Shown here one piece after another: positions 25,607-33,753 of a DNA stretch of 46,756 nucleotides. How positions within the stretch are numbered: the first letter of the stretch is position 1; each line of letters starts with the position of its first letter. Both the position numbers and the translations under genes were made by a program. Source of the DNA: Namhaeicola sp039714555 (lineage in GTDB: Bacteria > Bacteroidota > Bacteroidia > Flavobacteriales > Flavobacteriaceae); the NCBI GenBank assembly GCA_039714555.1, contig JBDLJB010000018.1:1-46756 (forward strand). Direction: 5' to 3'. The notes beneath the pieces were generated by a model that did no database searches, was not told the origin of the DNA, and worked only from the letters and a program-made list of their open reading frames with translations.

Positions 25607-26155
25607 CTAGTTTTTAAATAAAAACTCTTTGAATATATCCCAATTTTTACCATTGTGTTTTAATAAAAAAATACTTTTAACTTCAAACAAATTAATAAAC
25701 TTTTTCTGTTTATATTCAATCCAGGCTTTATTAAACATCTCTTTACTCAAATCACGGGTTGCCAAGGTTAAATGTGGATTAATTTTCTGATTGATTTCTT
25801 TCTCATCAAATTCTAATTGATTTATTAATAAACTTTTAAGTTTCTTATGAAGTGTTATTATTGGTTTATGATTTTCAACCGTAATATAAATTACTCTTGG
25901 TGAAAAACATCCAAAATCTGCTAAATTTACATCAAAATTGTTTTGTTTGTTTGCAAATTTTTCTAAATAAGTAATCAATTGTATTTCTTTATCTTGTGTT
26001 TTTCTAAATGGCATTTGTAAAGTTATATGCGCTGGTGATTTTAAAGCATGTTTAGCGTTATAATTTAATTTAATTTCCTCTTTCAACAATTTAATTTCCT
26101 TCCTTAAGGAAAGATGTGGAATAAGTGCAATAAAATAAAGATTCATTTTATCCAT
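25607..26155 (-). CDS. 2'-5' RNA ligase / cyclic phosphodiesterase family protein
   Basis: A 182-residue member of the 2H phosphoesterase superfamily. The two catalytic HxT motifs are both intact: HITLQMPFR near residue 42 and HLTLATRD near residue 125. Members open 2',3'-cyclic phosphates or join RNA ends; the physiological substrate is usually unknown. The start could be Met1 or Met4. It stands alone between the DUF6146 pair and the terminator of the efflux operon. Confidence 0.85.
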   Translation of the reverse strand: MDKMNLYFIALIPHLSLRKEIKLLKEEIKLNYNAKHALKSPAHITLQMPFRKTQDKEIQLITYLEKFANKQNNFDVNLADFGCFSPRVIYITVENHKPIITLHKKLKSLLINQLEFDEKEINQKINPHLTLATRDLSKEMFNKAWIEYKQKKFINLFEVKSIFLLKHNGKNWDIFKEFLFKN

Positions 26156-26203
26156 GATATAAAAATATAAAATTATGCTTATTCATATATATCTTTTAAA
26201 ATA

Positions 26204-26229
26204 AAAAAAGCCCATATAACGGGCTTTTT
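26204..26229 (-). terminator. Intrinsic terminator of the efflux operon
   Basis: Arms AAAAAAGCCC (26204-26213) and GGGCTTTTT (26221-26229) with a seven-base loop, directly downstream of the adaptor gene on the minus strand. Confidence 0.85.
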
Positions 26230-26252
26230 ATAATCTATGAGGTCAATAATTT

Positions 26253-27371
26253 CTATTCTTCTTCCTCACCTTCCTTTTCTTTCTTTTTCCCCTTTACCTT
26301 ATTCCAAATCTTAATTTCATCATCAGCTGTTAAACCTGAGTCGATCTCTACATTAATACCATCTGAAATACCTAATTTAATATCTCTTCTTTCAAATTCC
26401 TGGTCACCTGTCTTCACTTCAACATAAGGTATATCTTCTTTTTTATCAAACTGTAATAAGGACTCTTTAATCGATAAAACACTGTCCTTTTTTTCTAATA
26501 CAATATCTGCATTAGCACTATAACCTGCTCTAATAAAATAATTGTCATCTAAAGTAACATCTGCCTTGATCTTAAATTGAACTGCTCCACTTTCTTCTGT
26601 TCCTTTTGGTGCAATAAACGTTAATTTAGCAGGAAACTTTTTACCATCAATAGCTCCAAGACCAACTTCAATATCAATATCATCTTTTAATTTACCAACT
26701 TCAGCTTCATCTACTTTTCCTTCAAAGATCATTTTGCTCATATCTGCAATTGAAGCAATTGTAGTACCAGCATTAAAATTATTACTTTGAATAACTTGAT
26801 ACCCTTCTTTTACAGGAATTTCTAAGATCATACCTGAAGTAGTTGCTCTAATGTTTGTATTTGCCAAACCTGAAGAACTTGAAGATCCTTTTTTGATGAT
26901 CTGATAATCATTTCGTGCATTGATCAAATCCTGTTTAGCCTGATTGTAATTCAATTCTAATATTTCAAATTCTTTTCGTGATATTACACCACTATCAAAT
27001 AATTTTTTATTTCGATTATATACTATTTTAGCATTATCTACTTGCAATTTCATTTTATTTATTCTTCCAAGAGCATTTGCTAAGGCTTGCTCATTTGGAA
27101 CAACTCTTACTTTAGCTATTAAATCACCTTTTTTAACTTTAGCTCCTTCTTCAACAAATATATTATCAATAATACCTGATATTTGAGGTTTAATTTCAAC
27201 TTCTTCTAGTGGTATTACTTTTCCTGTGGCTACAGTTTTTCTAACAATATTTGTCTTAAATGGTTTTTCTGTCTCATAAGTTATAGCCGATTTGTTATTT
27301 TTCTTTCCAAACCAAATTAATACAGCTATTAACGCTATGGCAATTCCGCCAAATATTAAAGTTTTTTTCAT
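26253..27371 (-). CDS. MacA-like periplasmic adaptor subunit (HlyD family)
   Basis: A 372-residue membrane fusion protein linking an inner-membrane ABC transporter to an outer-membrane channel. An N-terminal membrane anchor (about 5-22) is followed by a lipoyl half-motif (PQISGIIDNIFVEEGAKVKKGDLIAKV), a coiled-coil hairpin (about 80-150, with KLFDSGVISRKEFEILELNYNQAKQDL), the second lipoyl half and a beta-barrel domain. The C terminus is strongly acidic (KKKEKEGEEEE), which is uncommon. It is the last gene of a four-gene operon with two permeases and an ATPase. No TolC-like gene is in the window. Confidence 0.88.
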   Translation of the reverse strand: MKKTLIFGGIAIALIAVLIWFGKKNNKSAITYETEKPFKTNIVRKTVATGKVIPLEEVEIKPQISGIIDNIFVEEGAKVKKGDLIAKVRVVPNEQALANALGRINKMKLQVDNAKIVYNRNKKLFDSGVISRKEFEILELNYNQAKQDLINARNDYQIIKKGSSSSSGLANTNIRATTSGMILEIPVKEGYQVIQSNNFNAGTTIASIADMSKMIFEGKVDEAEVGKLKDDIDIEVGLGAIDGKKFPAKLTFIAPKGTEESGAVQFKIKADVTLDDNYFIRAGYSANADIVLEKKDSVLSIKESLLQFDKKEDIPYVEVKTGDQEFERRDIKLGISDGINVEIDSGLTADDEIKIWNKVKGKKKEKEGEEEE

Positions 27372-27402
27372 TATGATCTATTTTATTTTGTTTGATTATT
27401 TA

Positions 27403-28647
27403 TTATTCATCTCTTAAAGCATCTATTGGCTTGATACTAACTGCTGTTTGAGCAGGAATCATCCCAATTAAGGTACCTAATACTACCAAAGTAATTGCTG
27501 CTATAATTATCACAGGGATATCAACTGTTGGATTTGTAAGAACAGGCTCATCTCCTTTACCAATGGTTGCATCAATGATCATTAATATAAATCCTCCAAA
27601 AATTATTCCTAAGGCTCCAGCTATACTTGTAAGAAATACTGATTCTAATATAATTTGACGTTTAATTTCCCAGGGTTTTGCTCCTAAAGCACGTCTTATT
27701 CCAATTTCATTAGTGCGTTCTTTAACTGTAATTAACAATATATTACCAATGGCAAATACTCCGGCAATTAAAGTTGCAATACCTACAAACCAGGTTAAAA
27801 ACTGCATACCCGTTAAAAAGCCTGTAAATTTTTTAATCTCTTTACCTAGATTAAAACTTCCAAAAGCCCTATTGTCTTCAGGATGTACATCATGTAAATT
27901 CTTTAATAGTAATTTCACATCTGCTTCAATTTGAGTTATTTCAAATCCGGGTTTTCCGGTTATCATCATCCATCCCATAGTATCTCCACGGTTATATACT
28001 TGCTGAAAAGTTGTAAAAGGTATATGAATTGCTCCTTGAGGCCCTCCCATTTTAATTTGCCCCTCTTTGTATAAACCCACAACTTTATAATTTATATTAT
28101 TGATCTTAATATACTGACCTATAGGGTGTTCATCTTTATCAAACAGTTGCTTATAAATTTCATTTTCTATAACACATACTTTTTTCTTCTCTTTTATATC
28201 ATTATCATTTATAAATCTTCCAAAAACTAAATCCTTTTTTTCAACTTTATCCAATTCAGGATAATCTCCATAAATACCAAATGTTCCTGATTTAAAATTA
28301 TTTGTACCTAATCCCTGGGTTTGATGTCTTGGTACTACAAATTCTAAACCATCAATTTCACTTTTTATCTTATCAAGATCCGACATTTTTAATGTTATTC
28401 TTTTTCCTTCCTGAAAACCTTTAAATGGTTCACTTGTTGATTGCGCCCATACAAAAACACTATTGGTTGCAAAATTTCCAAATAATCTATTAAAATTATT
28501 CTCCATACCCCTAGCAGCTCCCAATAAAACAACCAATAAAAAAATACCCCACATTACACCAATGATTGTAATTGCTGTACGCAATTTATTTTTACGTATA
28601 CTTCCATAAATCTCTTGCCATGTATCTCTGTCAAATAAAAATTTCAT
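27403..28647 (-). CDS. MacB-like ABC transporter permease (second of two)
   Basis: A 414-residue FtsX/MacB-type permease without its own ATPase domain. One membrane helix near residues 20-45 (RTAITIIGVMWGIFLLVVLLG), a periplasmic MacB-type domain of about 200 residues (EGKRITLKMSDLDKI to GSFNLGKEI), and three C-terminal helices from about 280, with the coupling sequence TVKERTNEIGIRRALGAKPWEI. It is paralogous to the permease encoded just upstream; the pair probably forms a heterodimer driven by the ATPase at 29912-30604. Confidence 0.9.
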   Translation of the reverse strand: MKFLFDRDTWQEIYGSIRKNKLRTAITIIGVMWGIFLLVVLLGAARGMENNFNRLFGNFATNSVFVWAQSTSEPFKGFQEGKRITLKMSDLDKIKSEIDGLEFVVPRHQTQGLGTNNFKSGTFGIYGDYPELDKVEKKDLVFGRFINDNDIKEKKKVCVIENEIYKQLFDKDEHPIGQYIKINNINYKVVGLYKEGQIKMGGPQGAIHIPFTTFQQVYNRGDTMGWMMITGKPGFEITQIEADVKLLLKNLHDVHPEDNRAFGSFNLGKEIKKFTGFLTGMQFLTWFVGIATLIAGVFAIGNILLITVKERTNEIGIRRALGAKPWEIKRQIILESVFLTSIAGALGIIFGGFILMIIDATIGKGDEPVLTNPTVDIPVIIIAAITLVVLGTLIGMIPAQTAVSIKPIDALRDE

Positions 28648-28675
28648 ATTTTATTTTATATTGTTTTATTATTTA

Positions 28676-29908
28676 CTATTCATCGTTTAATGCAACAATC
28701 GGTCTTATTCTTCCAGCTCTTTTAGCAGGGATATAACCTGCAATTATACCTGCAATTATTAAAACAATAGTTGCTCCAACAACAACATAAGTTTCAACAC
28801 TTGGATTTATTATAAAGTATTTTTCTAAACTATCACCTATTGCTTTTAAAATAAAAACTCCAATCATTAAACCAACATATCCAGCAATTGCTGTAACAAA
28901 AATGGATTCTAACATGATCATTCCAATAATTGATTTTGGTGTTGCTCCAATTGCTTTTCTAATTCCCAACTCTTTGGTACGTTCTTTCACTATATATACC
29001 ATAATATTGCTAATTCCAATAATTCCTGCTATTAAAGTACCTATACCTATAAATAGAATAATTACATTGAGTACCATCATAAATTGCTGTACACCTTTTG
29101 CTCCTTCAGCATAATTTTGAACTCTAAGTGCTCCTTGATCTCTTGGGTCAATATTGTGCTTTTCCTTTAACATTTTGGTAAGTGTTCTGGTAAATGATAA
29201 TGCCTGATCAACACTTAATTTAGGGTTGTATGTTAATCCAAACCTATCCAATTCATCATTATCACGATACATACCCTGAGCTGTTGTAAAAGGTGTATAT
29301 ATATAACGTTCATCTCTATCACCTCCCGGATCACTAAAAACACCAATTACCTTATAAGAAATACCATCTAAATTGATATTTTTACCCATGGCACTTAATT
29401 TACCAAAAAGATCTTTTTCTACTAACCTGCCTACAGCAATAACTTTTGCTCTCTTTTGGATATCTAAGACACTTAAAAATCTTCCATCAATAATTTCTGC
29501 CGATTCTAAGGGCAAATAGTCAGGATAAACTCCTCTTACTGTATATGTGTTCTGTTCTCCTCTATAAACTGCCTGAACATTATATCTTTCAACATTCGGA
29601 CTAAAAAACTGGATATCATCTTCAAATTTTTCATTGATAAATTTAGTATCATCATTTTTAAATTGGATTCTCCTGCCACTTTGTAATCCTTTATATGGTT
29701 TTGATGTTATACCTGAATTAATGTAAACAGAATTTTGAGCATCTCCTGCAAACTGTTTTTCAAAAGTATGTTTTAAACCATTGCCAATTCCAAACAAAAG
29801 CGTAAATAGCAATATGGCAAACGCTATAGTAAACCCCGAAAGAATAGTTCTTAATTTATTCTTCTTTAGGGTCTGGAACATTTCTATCCAACGGTCTAAA
29901 TAAAACAT
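28676..29908 (-). CDS. MacB-like ABC transporter permease (first of two)
   Basis: A 410-residue permease with the same plan: N-terminal helix (RTILSGFTIAFAILLFTLLFG), periplasmic domain, and three C-terminal helices with VYIVKERTKELGIRKAIGATPKSI. Likely heterodimer partner of the downstream permease. The start lies three bases after the ATPase stop, so translation is probably coupled. The family exports drugs, peptides or siderophores, or acts as a mechanotransmitter; the substrate is unknown. Confidence 0.9.
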   Translation of the reverse strand: MFYLDRWIEMFQTLKKNKLRTILSGFTIAFAILLFTLLFGIGNGLKHTFEKQFAGDAQNSVYINSGITSKPYKGLQSGRRIQFKNDDTKFINEKFEDDIQFFSPNVERYNVQAVYRGEQNTYTVRGVYPDYLPLESAEIIDGRFLSVLDIQKRAKVIAVGRLVEKDLFGKLSAMGKNINLDGISYKVIGVFSDPGGDRDERYIYTPFTTAQGMYRDNDELDRFGLTYNPKLSVDQALSFTRTLTKMLKEKHNIDPRDQGALRVQNYAEGAKGVQQFMMVLNVIILFIGIGTLIAGIIGISNIMVYIVKERTKELGIRKAIGATPKSIIGMIMLESIFVTAIAGYVGLMIGVFILKAIGDSLEKYFIINPSVETYVVVGATIVLIIAGIIAGYIPAKRAGRIRPIVALNDE

Positions 29909-29911
29909 ATT

Positions 29912-30604
29912 TTATGCGTTTACTTTTTTTGGTGTTAGTTCATCACTCATGATGATTCCATCTTTTAAACGAATAATTCTATCGGTTTGTTCAGCGATAT
30001 CTTCCTCATGGGTAATCACCAAAATGGTCATACCTTCATCATGTATCTCACTTAACAGTTCCATTATTTGCTCTGATGTAACCGAGTCCAATGCTCCGGT
30101 AGGTTCATCAGCTAGAATCAATTTTGGTTCTGTAACCAAGGCTCTGGCTACTGCAACTCTTTGTTTTTCACCTCCTGATAGCTCATTCGGTAAATGGTCG
30201 GCTCTATCTTTTAGACCAACTTTTTCTAAATATTTTAAAGCTATCCTTTGTCTTTCCTTTCTTTTAATTCCTTTATAATATAAGGGAAGTGCTACATTTT
30301 CAAGCGCATTTTTATAGGTAATCAAATTAAAAGATTGAAATACAAATCCTAAAAATTTATTACGTAAAATTGCCGCTTTCTTTTCATCAAGATTATCAAT
30401 TAATTTACTATTTAAAAAATACTCACCTTCATCATGGGTATCTAATAATCCGATAATATTTAGAAGCGTTGACTTACCCGAGCCTGAGGATCCCATGATC
30501 GATACAAATTCACCCTCTTTAATATGAAGGTCTAATCCTTTTAATACATGTAGAGAATCTTTTCCTATGGGATATGATTTATGAAGTTTTTCAAGTTTTA
30601 TCAT
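29912..30604 (-). CDS. MacB/LolD-type ABC transporter ATP-binding protein
   Basis: A 230-residue ATPase with Walker A MGSSGSGKSTLLN, Q-loop VFQSFNL, signature ELSGGEKQRVAVARAL, Walker B LILADEPTGALD and H-loop ITHEEDIA, all intact. The open frame extends to a TTG at 30625, but that start would lie inside the -7 box (30623-30630). The ATG at 30604 gives a standard N terminus (IKLEKLHKSYPIG) and is preferred. It is the first gene of the operon ATPase - permease - permease - adaptor. Confidence 0.92.
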   Translation of the reverse strand: MIKLEKLHKSYPIGKDSLHVLKGLDLHIKEGEFVSIMGSSGSGKSTLLNIIGLLDTHDEGEYFLNSKLIDNLDEKKAAILRNKFLGFVFQSFNLITYKNALENVALPLYYKGIKRKERQRIALKYLEKVGLKDRADHLPNELSGGEKQRVAVARALVTEPKLILADEPTGALDSVTSEQIMELLSEIHDEGMTILVITHEEDIAEQTDRIIRLKDGIIMSDELTPKKVNA

Positions 30605-30622
30605 TTGGTTATTTTTGTTTTT

Positions 30623-30630
30623 CAAATATA
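30623..30630 (-). promoter_or_regulatory. -7 box of the efflux operon promoter
   Basis: TATATTTG on the minus strand, a full TAnnTTTG match, 18 bases before the ATG at 30604. Its position rules out the longer reading of the ATPase gene. Confidence 0.6.
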
Positions 30631-30689
30631 AAAATCGTTTGTTATTAAACCTCTTAAGCCTTTGTTAAAAAAATAAAAATCATTTTATC

Positions 30690-30697
30690 TAACTTTG
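30690..30697 (+). promoter_or_regulatory. -7 box of the DCC-family gene promoter
   Basis: TAACTTTG, a full consensus match, with only four bases before the ATG at 30702. The transcript would be leaderless or nearly so. A TTTG at 30661-30664 is a possible but distant -33 element. Confidence 0.55.
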
Positions 30698-30701
30698 CTT
30701 T

Positions 30702-31109
30702 ATGAAAACAATAAATAATAAATCTTTTGTATTATTTGATGGATATTGCAACCTGTGTAATGCATCCGTTAGATTTATTATTAAAAGAGATAAAAAACAA
30801 CAATATATTTTCTCTTCATTACAATCAGACGCTGCACAAAAAGTTTTGTTACAGTATGGATACAATTATTTTAAAACTAATTCAATTATTTTAATTGAAA
30901 ACGAAAAAGTATATGATAAATCGACAGCTGCCTTAAGAATAGCTAAGGATTTAAAACCTCTCTGGAATTATGCTTTTTATTTAATCTATATACCCAAATC
31001 AATACGAGATCGTATTTATGATCTCATTGCAAAAAATCGTTATAAATGGTTTGGTAAAAAAGATAATTGTACAGTGAATTTTCCTTTATATGAGAACCGG
31101 TTTTTATAA
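30702..31109 (+). CDS. DCC-family thiol-disulfide oxidoreductase-like protein (DUF393)
   Basis: A 135-residue member of the DCC family, a thioredoxin-fold group named for its N-terminal DxxCxxC motif, here DGYCNLC with Cys16 and Cys19. Further marks are the VRFIIKRDKKQQYIFSSLQS segment, STAALRIAKDL and YDLIAKNRYKWFGKK. A redox role is presumed from the fold; no substrate is known. The gene stands alone, divergent from the efflux operon. Confidence 0.85.
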   Translation: MKTINNKSFVLFDGYCNLCNASVRFIIKRDKKQQYIFSSLQSDAAQKVLLQYGYNYFKTNSIILIENEKVYDKSTAALRIAKDLKPLWNYAFYLIYIPKSIRDRIYDLIAKNRYKWFGKKDNCTVNFPLYENRFL

Positions 31110-31165
31110 TTTTATAAATATAATACCGTATTATAAATTACATTGTGATTTTTATATAAAAAAAA

Positions 31166-31194
31166 CAGGCCAAAATTAAATTAATTTTGACCTG
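31166..31194 (-). terminator. Intrinsic terminator downstream of the DUF2911 gene
   Basis: Arms CAGGCCAAAATTAA and TTAATTTTGACCTG pair with one mismatch. On the minus strand the stem is followed by eight T residues (31165-31158), so it fits as the end of the minus-strand transcript from the DUF2911 gene. Confidence 0.75.
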
Positions 31195-31196
31195 CC

Positions 31197-31260
31197 AATC
31201 CCCTTTTTTAGCAATCCTTTCCCCCTTTTTTTAATTCAAATTAATAAATCCCCTTTTTTA
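31197..31260. repeat. Repeated C4-5/T6-7 tracts after the DUF2911 gene
   Basis: AATCCCCTTTTTTA occurs exactly at 31197-31210 and again at 31247-31260, with a related CCCCCTTTTTTT between them (about 31221-31232). The tracts lie between the DUF2911 stop and its terminator. Their purpose is unclear; a duplicated decay or processing signal at the 3' end of the mRNA is one option. Confidence 0.55.
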
Positions 31261-31266
31261 TTTAAA

Positions 31267-31836
31267 TTATAATTTTGTCAATAACTTTTCTTCTGTGTAC
31301 AATGGTATTTTAACTCTTGTTTTTCCCCATGCTAAAACCATTTGTGTTCCATAATTCTTTGAATTAAATCCGATTGAAAAAATATCAATTGGTTTACCAT
31401 TCGTTGCCGGTACTTTAAGGCGTGCAATATCTTTTTCTGAATTGTAAAAATAAGCACCATAAGTATCTGTATTTGAATTTAGAATGATTGTCCAATAATC
31501 TTCATTCGGAATTGTGTAAAGAACATAAGTCCCTGCTTTTACATATTTATTACCAAACATAACATCTTGATAAAACTTTATTTCTGTAGCTTCATTGGTT
31601 CCGGTTTTCCAAATTTTTCCATAAGGAATTTCTGTTCCGAAAACTGATTCATTTTCAGTTCTTGGTCTTCCATAAAGAACTCTTATTTGTGGTTTAGAAT
31701 TATTATCTACCTTAAAATAGGCAATATCATGAGATTCTTTATCAAGACCACTAAAACTCTGAGCGTTAGCCAATTCAACAGTTAAAATAAGCATTAATAT
31801 CCATAATAAAATTGCAAATATTTTAATCTTTTTCAT
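31267..31836 (-). CDS. DUF2911 family secreted protein
   Basis: A 189-residue exported protein: signal peptide (IFAILLWILMLILTVELANAQ), then a DUF2911 domain with RVLYGRPRTENESVFG, YGKIWKTGTNEATEIKFYQDV, YVKAGTYVLYTIPNEDYWTIILN and MVLAWGKTRVKIPL. The family is common in Bacteroidota and uncharacterised. The frame allows a start at 31845, but I prefer the ATG at 31836: it is preceded by ATTGCT, as is the ATG of the gene at 31932-32318, with a similar TTTGCT before 32358-32744. Confidence 0.82.
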   Translation of the reverse strand: MKKIKIFAILLWILMLILTVELANAQSFSGLDKESHDIAYFKVDNNSKPQIRVLYGRPRTENESVFGTEIPYGKIWKTGTNEATEIKFYQDVMFGNKYVKAGTYVLYTIPNEDYWTIILNSNTDTYGAYFYNSEKDIARLKVPATNGKPIDIFSIGFNSKNYGTQMVLAWGKTRVKIPLYTEEKLLTKL

Positions 31837-31931
31837 AGCAATCATTTTTAACTTTTTTATATTATATAAACGTACAAGACTTATCCATATTGCTCTTTAT
31901 TATTTAATAATGAGCTGTTTAAATCAATTTT

Positions 31932-32318
31932 CTAAACTTTATCCTTAGATGTTTTCACTTTGGTATTATCTTCATTTTTTATTGTAATATCACTTGTGAT
32001 CACAAAATCTGAAGTATAAACTTTTAAAGTATATGTACCTTCTTCTAACTTAGTTTTATCAATTTCACAAACTTTACCTCTATTTGATGAATGGTGTATC
32101 AATTCGTGATTTGCAGGCTGTAAGATCTCGTATTTGTAAAAGTTCTCTGCTGAAGATAATTGTAGATTATCCGAATTTGAATTATCAACTATCGTAATAG
32201 CATCTTCGCCATTAGGAAAAGTAGTTACATATTTTGTTATTTTATCGGTTGTATTATCTTGTGCAAATCCAATTAAACTTATAAAGGTAATGACGATGGT
32301 TAAAAATGTAGTTTTCAT
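31932..32318 (-). CDS. Small secreted protein, copy 1 of a recent tandem duplication
   Basis: A 128-residue protein with a signal peptide (about 19 residues, ending GFAQ) and a single beta-rich domain: ITKYVTTFPNGEDAITIVDN, FYKYEILQPANHELIHHSS and EEGTYTLKVYTSDFVITSDITI. It looks like a small immunoglobulin-like domain, similar to extracellular DUF3244-type proteins, but I cannot assign the family firmly. The C terminus (KNEDNTKVKTSKDKV) is unlike that of copy 2. It is about 96% identical in DNA to 32358-32744 over roughly 340 bases. Confidence 0.75.
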   Translation of the reverse strand: MKTTFLTIVITFISLIGFAQDNTTDKITKYVTTFPNGEDAITIVDNSNSDNLQLSSAENFYKYEILQPANHELIHHSSNRGKVCEIDKTKLEEGTYTLKVYTSDFVITSDITIKNEDNTKVKTSKDKV

Positions 32319-32324
32319 AGCAAT
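31984..32324. repeat. Direct repeat, copy A (pairs with 32410-32750)
   Basis: Aligned with 32410-32750 at a constant offset of 426 bases with no gaps; I count 12 base differences in about 340. It covers most of one small secreted-protein gene and its start region. Similarity stops sharply at the 3' ends of the genes. Confidence 0.9.
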
Positions 32325-32357
32325 TTTTTTTATGGTTATTTATAATTAATTATTTTA

Positions 32358-32744
32358 TTAATGAGTAGATGTTTGTTGTTTTAACAATTTTTCATCCATA
32401 TTTGATATGGTAATATCACTTGTGATCACAAAATCTGAAGTATAAACTTTTAAAGTATATGTACCTTCTTCTAACTTAGTTTTATCAATTTCACAAACTT
32501 TACCTCTATTTGATGAATGGTGTACCAATTCGTGATTTGCAGGCTGTAAGATCTCGTATTTATAAAAGCTCTCTGCTGAAGTTATTTGTAGGTTATCCGA
32601 ATTTGAATTATCAACTATCGTAATGGCATCTTCGCCATTAGGAAAAGTAGTTACATATTTTGTTATTTTATCGGTTGTATTATCTTGTGCAAATCCGATT
32701 AAACTTATTAAAGTAATGACGATGGTTAAAACTGTATTTTTCAT
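32358..32744 (-). CDS. Small secreted protein, copy 2 of a recent tandem duplication
   Basis: A 128-residue near twin of copy 1: same signal peptide, same domain, only a few amino-acid changes (LSSAENF to ITSAESF, HELIHH to HELVHH). The last 15 residues differ completely (SNMDEKLLKQQTSTH). Probably co-transcribed with its neighbours on the minus strand. Function unknown. Confidence 0.75.
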   Translation of the reverse strand: MKNTVLTIVITLISLIGFAQDNTTDKITKYVTTFPNGEDAITIVDNSNSDNLQITSAESFYKYEILQPANHELVHHSSNRGKVCEIDKTKLEEGTYTLKVYTSDFVITSDITISNMDEKLLKQQTSTH

Positions 32745-32750
32745 AGCAAA
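32410..32750. repeat. Direct repeat, copy B (pairs with 31984-32324)
   Basis: Second copy of the near-identical segment in the tandem pair of secreted-protein genes; see copy A for the count of differences. Confidence 0.9.
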
Positions 32751-32768
32751 TTATTTTTTTAATTATTA

Positions 32769-33107
32769 TTATTTTATGGTTTTGGTTAAAAATTCTAATT
32801 TATAATTGATAACATATTCATTTAAAGTATAAACACCTTCTTTATAATCAAATATATTATCTTCTACCTTAAAAGATTTATGTGTAATTTCATGTGTATT
32901 GTTTTCAAAATTCAATTTAGTTTCTAAATCATTAGTAACTAATATATTATTAGCATCAAGAATGATCTTTAAATCAAGATTGTTAATTGTTTGTTCATAA
33001 TTTTTTTCATCCTGATGTAATATTTCTGAAATCCCTTCGTTATTTTGTTGTGAGAATCCGATAAATCCAACAAATAAGAAACCTAAAACTAATATCGTAT
33101 TTTTCAT
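32769..33107 (-). CDS. Small secreted protein, divergent relative of the tandem pair
   Basis: A 112-residue protein with a signal peptide (LVLGFLFVGFIGFSQQ). The rest follows the same pattern as the downstream pair at low identity: LDLKIILDANNILVTND, NFENNTHEITHKSFKV and EGVYTLNEYVINYKLEFLTK correspond to the DNLQ, HELxHHS and EGTYTLKVYTSDFVI segments. It is the first gene of a likely three- or four-gene secreted-protein cluster with a promoter far upstream at 33342-33349. Function unknown. Confidence 0.68.
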   Translation of the reverse strand: MKNTILVLGFLFVGFIGFSQQNNEGISEILHQDEKNYEQTINNLDLKIILDANNILVTNDLETKLNFENNTHEITHKSFKVEDNIFDYKEGVYTLNEYVINYKLEFLTKTIK

Positions 33108-33753
33108 AATTGAAAACTTTAAGTTAAAAAATCTGAATTCTATTTAAGAATTCTTTAAAATTTCGGGATGTAATTGTTTTTGTTATTGTTTTTAGGTCCG
33201 AACATTTTAAATAACATATTTAGTAAGTTTTAAGAATTGATCTAAAGAGTCTCTAGAATTTTTTTAAATCAAAAATTTAAAATTTCAAAATGTCATTTAT
33301 TAAAGGGGAGTAAAATGAGATGTTCATCTCTAATTACACTTCAAATATAAGTGCATAAATTAATGCAAAACAATAGATAAAAATGGGAATTTTTAATATC
33401 CCTAAAAACCGTTATATATATATTTTAAGCAAAAAAAATAAATAAAATAACATATTATTATCGTTATGTTATTGATTTTCAACTATTAAAATAAAACAAT
33501 AAAAACATATATTCATCGTTACTCACTTTTTTAATCTATTAAAAAAATCTTAAAGAAATCTTAAAAAAACATTTTTTCAACCATACTTCTCACTATAAAC
33601 AGGTAATTTGTAATTTCATATAAATGGCTATTATATTTATTATATTTAGGTATAACTGAAAGTTTTTTCAATTTTTAAAAAATAGATAATCTCAAAAAAA
33701 AGGAGTAAAAGTTTTAAAAAAATATATGTTTTTGAAAGTTAGAAAAGTCAAAA
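33108..33753. other. 646-base gene-free region with a distant promoter
   Basis: No reading frame here looks coding. A minus-strand -7 box TATATTTG at 33349-33342 has a TTTTG at 33369-33365 with a 15-base spacer, which would give the secreted-protein gene a leader of about 230 bases. GAGAT-gttc-ATCTC (33317-33330) is a small stem at the start of that leader. AATAACATA / TATGTTATT (33446-33454 and 33465-33473) is a 9-base inverted repeat about 100 bases further upstream. Otherwise it is AT-rich DNA, with long A and T runs before the antiporter stop. Confidence 0.5.
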
